A stretch of 20,652 bases of DNA from Candidatus Heimdallarchaeota archaeon (GTDB lineage Archaea; Asgardarchaeota; Heimdallarchaeia; JABLTI01): positions 1-20,652 of the forward strand of contig DAOVHJ010000005.1 of NCBI GenBank assembly GCA_030671945.1, given 5' to 3'. The notes below the pieces were generated by a model, which worked only from the letters and a program-made list of their open reading frames with translations, ran no database searches and had not been told where the DNA came from. This document shows, piece by piece, positions 1-6,263 of this stretch (positions within the stretch are counted from its first letter, which is position 1; every line of letters starts with the position of its first letter). The translations under genes and the position numbers were made by a program.

Positions 1-659
1 ACATTTGGGATTCTTCCCTCAAATTTTCCCCATCCATGTGATATTAAAATAATTTCCCTATCAACCCAATAACCTATGATTGATTTTGCAACTGGACTTA
101 CTCTCTCACGTTTAAGACTTTTCAACCCCTCGGAATCTTCAATCTTCGTCATAGTTGCTTGATTAAATAAAATGATTGGAACTTTTTTCTCCCTTGAAAT
201 TTTTCTTAGTAATGCAACTTGAAAAGCAAGTTTCTCATAGATATTTTTTCTATTCTTACCAAAATTCTCTTCTTGTCGGTAGAGATTCGTGATCGTATCA
301 ATTATAATTAATCCAACCTCTTGATTCAAGAGAAAATACTCGAGATTAGAAATCAACGAATGTTGTTCTTGAAAATTTTTAGGAACATATAATTTCAGCA
401 TTTGATTTATCTTCGAAAAAGTTTTTTCCTTAGCAATAGCTTTAATTTTTGTTCCAGTAACTTTCCCCTCAGTATCTATAAATATCACTTTTTTTCCTTG
501 AAGAGCTATCCCACAAGTTAACTGTAATGCTAAGGTTGTTTTTCCTGAACCTGCTTCCCCAAAAATATGAATTAGCTTAGAAACAGTCTTGTTTGGAGAT
601 AATTTTTCTCCGAATACGAGTTCTTCTAAACCCACAGGTTGGATAATTCCTGTTGTCAT
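1..659 (-). CDS. radB: RadB-like RecA-family recombinase ATPase (C-terminus cut by window edge)
   Basis: I translated this frame by hand: it opens with ATG at 659 and stays open to base 1, giving 219 full codons. A RecA-type core begins almost at once. Walker A is GEAGSGKTT at residues 34-42, a beta strand ending in IDTEG lies near residues 61-65, and Walker B is LIIIDT at about 117-122. There is no N-terminal helix-hairpin-helix domain, which separates RadB from RadA. RadB proteins usually have 220-240 residues, so only the last few are probably missing. RadB is a single-stranded-DNA-binding RadA paralogue thought to assist homologous recombination. The gene follows the nadE terminator region and appears to have its own promoter. 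A KaiC-like ATPase is the main alternative, but the single short RecA domain favours RadB. Confidence 0.8.
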   Translation of the reverse strand, partial: MTTGIIQPVGLEELVFGEKLSPNKTVSKLIHIFGEAGSGKTTLALQLTCGIALQGKKVIFIDTEGKVTGTKIKAIAKEKTFSKINQMLKLYVPKNFQEQHSLISNLEYFLLNQEVGLIIIDTITNLYRQEENFGKNRKNIYEKLAFQVALLRKISREKKVPIILFNQATMTKIEDSEGLKSLKRERVSPVAKSIIGYWVDREIILISHGWGKFEGRIPN

Positions 660-746
660 ATTAAAGCATCCTTAGTTAATTTTTGGTCATTAGTTTTCCA
701 AAACGACTATCATTATTTAATTAAAGTATTCTAGGAAACTATTATT

Positions 747-756
747 TTTATAAAAT
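747..756 (-). promoter_or_regulatory. TATA-like box for radB, overlapping the nadE terminator tract
   Basis: On the minus strand the sequence reads TTTTATAAAAA about 90 nt before the radB ATG. This would place transcription start near 720-725 and leave a leader of about 60 nt. The same stretch (minus strand CTTTTTATTTTAT, 762-750) is a T-rich tract just after the nadE stop, so it may also terminate the hutU-nadE transcript. Both readings are inferred from composition only. Confidence 0.4.
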
Positions 757-771
757 AAAAAGTATCTGAAT

Positions 772-1569
772 TCAGAAATCTAATTTCAATATAGGGGGCA
801 TTTTTCTTTTGTGTTCTGAATTCTTAATCATTTTATCCACTTTATCAAACAACGCTTCCTCAATTTGTAATTCTTCGATAATTTGTTCTTTGGAATAATT
901 CTTTTCCTTTGCTAACAAAATCAAATCCAAGGTATCATAAGTAATGCCCATTTCTGCTTCGTCAGTTTGCCCATCCCAAAGACCCGCTGACGGAGCTTTT
1001 GTGATTATTTCTTCCGGGATTTTGAGGTGTTTTGCGAGCATGCGTATTTGTGTTTTATACAAATCCCCACATGGTTCGAAATCAACTCCTCCATCTCCAT
1101 ATTTTGTAACGTAACCCACCATTAACTCTGACTTATTACTAGTTCCGAGAACAAGATAATTCATATGGTTTGCATAGGCATAATTTATTACCATTCGTAA
1201 TCGTGCCATCACATTCCCTAGAGCAAGTTGGTTTTTAGCTATTTCCACATCAGCGTTTGTTATAAAAGCAGCAACCATGTCAGTAATTGCAATTTTCTTG
1301 ACTTCGATGCCTAATTGTTTTGCATGGATCCTGGCATCTTCCTCATAAGCTGGATCTAGTTTTGCATTTGGTTCTATTAGACCAAGCACTTTTTCCTTCC
1401 CTATTGCTCTTACAGCTAATGCAGCACAAACTGCTGAATCGATACCACCACTCAAACCAACTATAAGGCCTTTAGTTTTCGAGGTTTCAATCATTCCTTG
1501 AATGAAGGAATCTATTTGTTTGCAAACCTTTTCTGCATCCATTTCAAATAAAAGCTTAGCTGTTACCAT
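772..1569 (-). CDS. nadE: NH3-dependent NAD+ synthetase
   Basis: NadE adenylates and amidates nicotinic acid adenine dinucleotide to NAD+, using free ammonia. The PP-loop ATP-binding motif SGGIDSA is at residues 40-46 counted from the chosen ATG (44-50 if the frame is opened at GTG 1581). The family block GTSNKSELMVGYVTKYGDGG follows, then a C-terminal helical tail. At 265-269 residues it is the short archaeal/bacterial form without the glutaminase (nitrilase) domain, so it must use ammonia. The frame could start at GTG 1581, GTG 1578 or ATG 1569. I prefer ATG 1569 because a perfect GGTGAT ribosome binding site sits 4 nt upstream (1579-1574). The gene begins 12 nt after the hutU stop, so the two are co-transcribed and probably translationally coupled. 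Confidence 0.93.
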   Translation of the reverse strand: MVTAKLLFEMDAEKVCKQIDSFIQGMIETSKTKGLIVGLSGGIDSAVCAALAVRAIGKEKVLGLIEPNAKLDPAYEEDARIHAKQLGIEVKKIAITDMVAAFITNADVEIAKNQLALGNVMARLRMVINYAYANHMNYLVLGTSNKSELMVGYVTKYGDGGVDFEPCGDLYKTQIRMLAKHLKIPEEIITKAPSAGLWDGQTDEAEMGITYDTLDLILLAKEKNYSKEQIIEELQIEEALFDKVDKMIKNSEHKRKMPPILKLDF

Positions 1570-1573
1570 TTCT

Positions 1574-1579
1574 ATCACC
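1574..1579 (-). promoter_or_regulatory. Ribosome binding site that decides the nadE start
   Basis: The minus strand reads GGTGAT, followed by AGAA and ATG (1569-1567). GGTGAT is fully complementary to the usual archaeal 16S 3' end. It lies inside the longer GTG-initiated reading frame, which argues that the GTG codons at 1581 and 1578 are part of the ribosome binding site and not starts. Confidence 0.6.
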
Positions 1580-1581
1580 AC

Positions 1582-3402
1582 TTATTTTGGGATCTTTACC
1601 TTTCGATCCTTTGCTACATTTATTGCTAAATCATATCCAGCATCAACGTGTCGAGCAACACCTGTTCCAGGATCAACTGTGAGGACTCTCTGCAATCTCT
1701 TAGCTCGTTCTTTTGTACCATCAGCTACTATTACCATGCCTGCATGAAGTGAATTTCCAATTCCAACTCCTCCTCCGTGGTGGAAGGAGACCCAACTTGC
1801 ACCATTGACTGCGTTTAATGCAAAATTGATAAGTGGCCAATCTGCTATTGCATCGCTCCCGTCCTTCATTTCTTCTGTTTCCCTGCTTGGTGATGCTACT
1901 GACCCACAATCGAGATGATCGCGACCAATGACAACCGGAGCTGATACCGTTCCTTCTTTTATGAGATCATTTATAATTAAACCAAACTTTGCTCGCTCAC
2001 CATAACCTAACCAACAAATCCTTGTAGGTAATCCAAGAATTGGTACTTTTTCGCGTACTCGATCAATCCATCTCACTAATGGCTTGTCATCTGGGAATGT
2101 TGAAATAAGAGCATCATCAATTACTGCTAAATCTTTTGGATCGCCTGATAAAATTGCCCATCTGAAAGGTCCTTTTCCTTCACAGAAAAGCGGTCTCACA
2201 TATTTTAATATAAAACCCGGAAATGCATACCCGCCTTCTTTATTTCTAACGGTAACTAAACCAATTTTCTTGAAATGCTCCCTCATGTCATTGACATCTT
2301 CTTTTGTCATTCCAGCTGCAGCAGGAGCGTTACCATTTATTATTTCAAGTGCTAATTCCACTTGATTTCGAATTGCATTACCATAATCAAATACGATTGC
2401 TCCTTTCTCTTGCATTTCAATCATTGCTTTCACATGTGAAGCCATAGATTTGAAGGATTCACGAACATATTCCCTTTCACTAATCTGTACACCACTTTCA
2501 AGGAGTTCTACATAATTCTTATCATATCCACTAGGCACATATTTTTTCACTTCATGTGCACAAGTTTGATCTGTTACAATATCAGGAATAACTCCTTTTC
2601 TAATGAGTTCTGGATGAATATCTGCAGCATTGCCTACGAGTCCAATGGAAAGTGGTTCTTTGTTCCTCTTAGCTTCTAATGCCCACTTAATAGCTTCATC
2701 AAGCTCGTAAGTCATCTTGTCACAGTAATTTTCCTCTACTTTTCGAGCTATTTCTGAATCTTTAATTTCAACATCAATAATTACTGCATCATTCAATGTT
2801 GCAGCCATTGGTTGAGCACCAGACATTGCCCCCATACCAGCGGTAAGAATAAATTTACCTGCTAGAGAATCAGTTTTGAAATCCATTTTTGCAGCAGCAG
2901 CAAAGCTCTCATAGGTTCCCTGTAGAATTCCCTGAGTGCCAATATAGATCCAACTTCCAGCAGTCATTTGCCCAAACATCATCAGACCTAAGCGGTCCAT
3001 TTCATCGAAATAATCTTGAGTTGCCCAATAACCTACTAAATTTGAATTTGCTATTATAACTCTTGGGGCTTCTTTATGTGTTGGAGCAATATACACAGGT
3101 TTTCCTGACTGAACGCAAAGAGTTTCATCTGGTTCGAGCTCTTTTAATGCTCTCACAATCTTATGATATTCCTTCCAATTCCTTGCAGCTCTTCCAGATC
3201 CACCATAGACGATTAATTCTTCCCAATTACGTGCAACGTTTGGATGCAAATTATTCTTTAGCATTCTTAGAGCTGCTTCAGCATCCCATGTTTTACATTG
3301 CAACATTTCAGTACTTTCATCTGCCTTCAAAGACTTATCTGGTTTCAAATCCATAAACATTGGGCGGCCATATATTTCGACTTCTTTCTTTTGATCTGTC
3401 AA
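1582..3402 (-). CDS. hutU: Urocanate hydratase (urocanase)
   Basis: This enzyme converts urocanate to 4-imidazolone-5-propionate, using tightly bound NAD+ as an electrophile (EC 4.2.1.49). The N-terminal block YGGSGRAARNW is near residue 66. The glycine-rich NAD+ loop TAGMGAMSGAQP is at about 187-198. The catalytic cysteine lies in RICWLG (C463), and the C-terminal signature FHHGGGVGIG is near 540-549. The protein has 606 residues, longer than the roughly 550-560 of common bacterial HutU. The extra length comes from about 20 N-terminal residues and an insertion around residues 355-390, between the GN-IR segment and the FPGF block. The start is TTG at 3402 with GGAG 9 nt upstream (3415-3412); an alternative ATG is at residue 15. 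It heads the hutU-nadE operon and is divergent from hutI. Confidence 0.95.
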   Translation of the reverse strand: MTDQKKEVEIYGRPMFMDLKPDKSLKADESTEMLQCKTWDAEAALRMLKNNLHPNVARNWEELIVYGGSGRAARNWKEYHKIVRALKELEPDETLCVQSGKPVYIAPTHKEAPRVIIANSNLVGYWATQDYFDEMDRLGLMMFGQMTAGSWIYIGTQGILQGTYESFAAAAKMDFKTDSLAGKFILTAGMGAMSGAQPMAATLNDAVIIDVEIKDSEIARKVEENYCDKMTYELDEAIKWALEAKRNKEPLSIGLVGNAADIHPELIRKGVIPDIVTDQTCAHEVKKYVPSGYDKNYVELLESGVQISEREYVRESFKSMASHVKAMIEMQEKGAIVFDYGNAIRNQVELALEIINGNAPAAAGMTKEDVNDMREHFKKIGLVTVRNKEGGYAFPGFILKYVRPLFCEGKGPFRWAILSGDPKDLAVIDDALISTFPDDKPLVRWIDRVREKVPILGLPTRICWLGYGERAKFGLIINDLIKEGTVSAPVVIGRDHLDCGSVASPSRETEEMKDGSDAIADWPLINFALNAVNGASWVSFHHGGGVGIGNSLHAGMVIVADGTKERAKRLQRVLTVDPGTGVARHVDAGYDLAINVAKDRKVKIPK

Positions 3403-3574
3403 TTTGCTTATCTCCGATAATGTATAACATAAATCCTAATTTGCTTACCTTTCAATATTTCTTCTTATTTTAGATTTTATTATTCTCTGTTAAATTTTTT
3501 CCCATTGTTTAAAGCAATCTTCTTAAGTAGAAACATCCTCATTTGAAAAAAGAGGATAAAAGGTTAGGCTGCAT
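3403..3574. promoter_or_regulatory. Divergent hutU/hutI promoter region
   Basis: This 172-bp AT-rich region separates the two divergent histidine-degradation genes. For hutI, TTTAAAGC at 3508-3515 is a plausible TATA box and would put transcription start near 3537. The leader would then begin with a 6-bp inverted repeat, ATCCTC (3535-3540) and GAGGAT (3552-3557), with an 11-nt loop. On the minus strand, AATAATAAAATC (about 3477-3488) or AATATTGAAAGG (about 3452-3463) could serve hutU. The 9-mer CTAATTTGC at 3436-3444 recurs upstream of the formimidoyltransferase gene at a similar distance from its start. The assignments rest on sequence patterns only. Confidence 0.45.
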
Positions 3575-4858
3575 ATGTCTTCTAAGAATTCTAAGGGTAT
3601 AATTCCTGATACAGTAATCATACATGCTAATGAATTAGTAACGCTGAACTCAAAATTCGGAGTACCTCGAATTGGTAAAGCAATGAAAGAATTAGCTATA
3701 ATAAACGATGGCGCATTAGCAATTAAAGACGGAAAAATAGTTTTCGTTGGAACTACAAATGAATTAATGAATGCGGTGAAAATTAATGAGAAAACAATTC
3801 AAATCGATGCAACTAACAAATTAGTTACACCAGGTTTTGTAGATCCTCATGTTCATCTTATCTTTGCGGGTTCCCGAGAAAATGAACTAACAATGAAATT
3901 AGCTGGAAAAACATATTTAGAAATCCTAGAAGCTGGTGGAGGGATTCTAAAGACGGTAAAAGAAACAAGAAAAGCTACAATTGAAGAACTAGTTGAAAAC
4001 GGGAAGAACATTTTGAATAAGATGTTAAAACATGGGACCACAACTGTCGAAGCAAAATCAGGTTATGGTTTATCTACAAAAGACGAAATTAAATCATTAG
4101 AAGCTGTAAGAGTTCTGGATAAACAGCATCCAATAGATCTGGTTCCAACTTTTCTGGGAGCTCATGCAATTCCCCCAGAGTTCAAAGGACGAACAGATGA
4201 GTATGTTGATCTTGTCATTTCTGAAATGCTTCCAAAAGTAGCTGAAAAAGGATTAGCTGAATTTTGTGATGTTTTTTGTGAAAAAGGAATCTTCTCCATC
4301 GATCAAACAAGAAAAATTCTCTTAGCTGCTAAAAATCTTGGAATTAAGATGATTATTCATATTGATGAAATTGTTGATACTAATGGTGCTGCACTAGCTG
4401 CTGAATTAAAAGCAGTGCAAACCGGTCATTTGTTACAATCAAATGATACCGGATTGAAAGCAATGGCGAAAGCTGGTGTTATTGCAATTCTCTTACCTGG
4501 TACTCCATTTTGTCTTATGATGAAGGATTATGCTCCAGCAAGAAAGATGATTGAGTATGGTATACCCGTTGCTATTGCTACGGATTTAAATCCTAATTGT
4601 TGGACCGAATCAATGCTCATGACGATTGTACTTTCTTGTTATAACATGAAAATGTCTCCTGCAGAAGCACTAACTGCTGCAACAATTAATGCTGCATGTG
4701 CAATTCAAAGAGAAAACGAAATTGGATCTTTAGAAGTAGGTAAAAAAGCAGATATTGCTATTTTTGAAGTCCCAAATTACTATTTCCTATCTTATCAATT
4801 TGGTATTAATCTAGTCTCTAAAGTAATCAAAAATGGTAAGATTGTAGTAGAAAACTAA
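3575..4858 (+). CDS. hutI: Imidazolonepropionase
   Basis: HutI hydrolyses 4-imidazolone-5-propionate to N-formimino-L-glutamate (EC 3.5.2.7), a metal-dependent cytosolic amidohydrolase. The 427-residue length is normal. Metal and substrate motifs appear in order: PGFVDPHVHLIFAGSRENE with HxH at H92/H94 and R101, the KSGYGL block near 160, IIHIDE with H262 and E265, TGHLLQ with H285, and ATDLNP with the metal-binding D337. A short composite beta domain at both ends is typical of the fold. The start is ATG 3575, preceded by AGGT 10 nt upstream, a weak ribosome binding site. The gene is divergent from hutU and convergent with the formimidoyltransferase that uses its product. Its transcript probably ends at the hairpin centred on 4885. 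Confidence 0.95.
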   Translation: MSSKNSKGIIPDTVIIHANELVTLNSKFGVPRIGKAMKELAIINDGALAIKDGKIVFVGTTNELMNAVKINEKTIQIDATNKLVTPGFVDPHVHLIFAGSRENELTMKLAGKTYLEILEAGGGILKTVKETRKATIEELVENGKNILNKMLKHGTTTVEAKSGYGLSTKDEIKSLEAVRVLDKQHPIDLVPTFLGAHAIPPEFKGRTDEYVDLVISEMLPKVAEKGLAEFCDVFCEKGIFSIDQTRKILLAAKNLGIKMIIHIDEIVDTNGAALAAELKAVQTGHLLQSNDTGLKAMAKAGVIAILLPGTPFCLMMKDYAPARKMIEYGIPVAIATDLNPNCWTESMLMTIVLSCYNMKMSPAEALTAATINAACAIQRENEIGSLEVGKKADIAIFEVPNYYFLSYQFGINLVSKVIKNGKIVVEN

Positions 4859-4874
4859 GAAAAACAAAAATTAT

Positions 4875-4911
4875 GCGAGTGCTTGTATCACTCGCGAAAT
4901 CAAATTTTTTT
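4875..4911. terminator. Bidirectional terminator between hutI and the formimidoyltransferase gene
   Basis: A perfect 7-bp stem, GCGAGTG (4875-4881) and CACTCGC (4889-4895), encloses a 7-nt loop. On the plus strand a run of seven T follows (4905-4911). On the minus strand the sequence beyond the hairpin is also T-rich (TTTTTGTTTTT, 4870-4860). The plus-strand T run overlaps the stop codon of the convergent gene, so the 51-bp gap is fully used. Archaeal termination is known to depend on U-tracts and on FttA/aCPSF1, which is encoded 1.4 kb away. Confidence 0.65.
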
Positions 4912-5824
4912 AGAAGTCAAAATAATGTTCAATAAGATTTTCTTCTTTAAGATGTTTAGGATTAACAAGTTGAAGGTAGTATTCGAGAGAGTTTAGGGCT
5001 GCTTCTAAAGGAATTGGTCCTACTAGTTCGGTTCCAATTATTGGGACTCCGTATCTTGCAGCTTCTATTCTTGCTAATTCCAGTTGTCTATACATAGGTG
5101 TTTTCTTGTAGTTTATGTTACTAATGCCTACCTGTACAAAATCCTCTCCATCGATTGCAGTTCCCATTGCCTTAATGTTAACTAAACCTCCAGAAGCAAG
5201 ATGAATTCTTCTAGCAACTCTTTTCGCAACTTTAACATCTGTTGTTCCTAAATTTATGTTCAAACACACAAGAGGCATTCTTGCTCCAGTTACTGTTGCA
5301 CCTCCTCTTGGATGGAATTTAGATGGACCAAAATCAGGTTTGTGATCAGGATTTGTTTCTATGGTTTTTCTTAATCCCTCATAATCCCCAACACGAATGT
5401 TGTCAATATTTCTTCGTTCTGGTTTTGTAGCTGTTTCCTCATAGAGATATATGGGGACACCTTCTTTAGCCATAGCTTCTGCGTATCTTTTAGCTAATTC
5501 ATTGCATTCTTCCATAGTCATATTCTGTGCTGGAACGAAAGGAACGACATCTGTTGCACCAATGCGAGGGTGTTGTCCTTTGTGTTTTGTCATATCAATT
5601 AATTCCATAGCTTTTTTGGAAGCAGCAATATTTGCATTAAGAACAGCTTCAGGCTCTCCCACGAAAGTAATTACCGCTCTATTATAATCAGAATCATATT
5701 GTATGTCAACAATTCTAGTTTTTGGTGTATTTCTTATTTCATCGACAATAGCTTCGACTATCTTTCCATCAGTTCCTTCACTATAATTTGGTACTGACTC
5801 AACAATTTTTCTTTTTTCAGACAC
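4910..5824 (-). CDS. Glutamate formimidoyltransferase (single-domain)
   Basis: The protein transfers the formimino group of N-formiminoglutamate to tetrahydrofolate, releasing glutamate (EC 2.1.2.5). It matches the N-terminal transferase part of vertebrate FTCD and stand-alone prokaryotic versions: VPNYSEG at residues 11-17, HKGQHPRIGATDVVPF at 81-96 holding the family's catalytic histidine, and a conserved FHPRGGATVTGAR segment near 170-182. At 304 residues it lacks the cyclodeaminase domain, so formimino-folate must be deaminated by a separate enzyme not seen here. The start is GTG 5824 with GGTGA 7 nt upstream. It is monocistronic and convergent with hutI. The tetrahydrofolate requirement is family knowledge; use of another pterin by this archaeon cannot be excluded from sequence. 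Confidence 0.92.
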   Translation of the reverse strand: MSEKRKIVESVPNYSEGTDGKIVEAIVDEIRNTPKTRIVDIQYDSDYNRAVITFVGEPEAVLNANIAASKKAMELIDMTKHKGQHPRIGATDVVPFVPAQNMTMEECNELAKRYAEAMAKEGVPIYLYEETATKPERRNIDNIRVGDYEGLRKTIETNPDHKPDFGPSKFHPRGGATVTGARMPLVCLNINLGTTDVKVAKRVARRIHLASGGLVNIKAMGTAIDGEDFVQVGISNINYKKTPMYRQLELARIEAARYGVPIIGTELVGPIPLEAALNSLEYYLQLVNPKHLKEENLIEHYFDF

Positions 5825-6263
5825 TTTATACTCACCAAATCTTATTCTCTGCTAATTTGCAGAAAATACTCTTCTTTTAATAGCTTTTTCATTGTTAAGT
5901 ATTAATCAGAGAAGATATTCATAGGAAATAATAGCTCAATTTTTCTGTCTGCAATAAAATAACCATTAAGAATAGTTTTAAATACTAAAATCTTTTCAAG
6001 ATAGCTAAGGAGTTTTTTTGGCAAGAAAGCCATTATCTTAACTTGTGTAAATTCAATTTTGGTTGATGTCCACGAATTAAAGAAACATCAAAAGAACAAC
6101 GACTTCCAAGACAAAAGACTAGTAAAGACATAGATAGCAAGTTATGAACTAAAACACTGATAGTATTCTTTAGCCGAAAAATGCCTTGAATTCTGGAAGA
6201 ATTTCAAAATAATAATTGTTATAAAAAAAACATAAAAATTTCAAAACATACGAGAGAGAAAAC
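5825..6263. other. 440-bp spacer between the formimidoyltransferase and aCPSF1 genes
   Basis: No convincing gene is visible on either strand. The left part holds the minus-strand promoter region, including the inverted repeat TCTGC (5848-5852) and GCAGA (5859-5863). A plus-strand TATA-like GTTTTAAATACT lies near 5974-5985. About 20 nt beyond it is a possible stem-loop: outer arms AAGATA (5998-6003) and TATCTT (6034-6039), inner arms TGGC (6019-6022) and GCCA (6029-6032). Bases 6041-6218 show nothing I recognise. The aCPSF1 promoter occupies the right end. The middle could be a long alternative leader or a non-coding RNA. Confidence 0.4.
6219..6230 (+). promoter_or_regulatory. TATA-like box for aCPSF1
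   Basis: TTATAAAAAAAA lies about 40 nt before the ATG at 6264. It would give a start site near 6248 and a leader of about 15 nt containing only a weak purine-rich GAGAGAG. Confidence 0.5.

Noticed and set aside
1502..2365. Long open frames opposite hutU and nadE
   Set aside because: They are antisense to well-supported genes, have no motifs and no ribosome binding sites, and follow from codon bias of the real strand.
5902..6033. A 43-codon minus-strand frame starting at ATG 6033 in the spacer before aCPSF1
   Set aside because: It has no ribosome binding site, no recognisable motif and overlaps a possible stem-loop. A frame of this length is expected by chance in 440 bp.
6052..6130. A short plus-strand stretch with protein-like composition (LVDVHELKKHQKNNDF) that might be a transposase remnant
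   Set aside because: It is only about 25 codons between stops, with no recognisable transposase motif, no inverted repeats and no target duplication nearby.
6041..6190. Possible C/D-box guide RNA (TTGATGT and CTGA-like sequences)
   Set aside because: The C-box match is imperfect, no internal C'/D' pair is present and there is no terminal stem.
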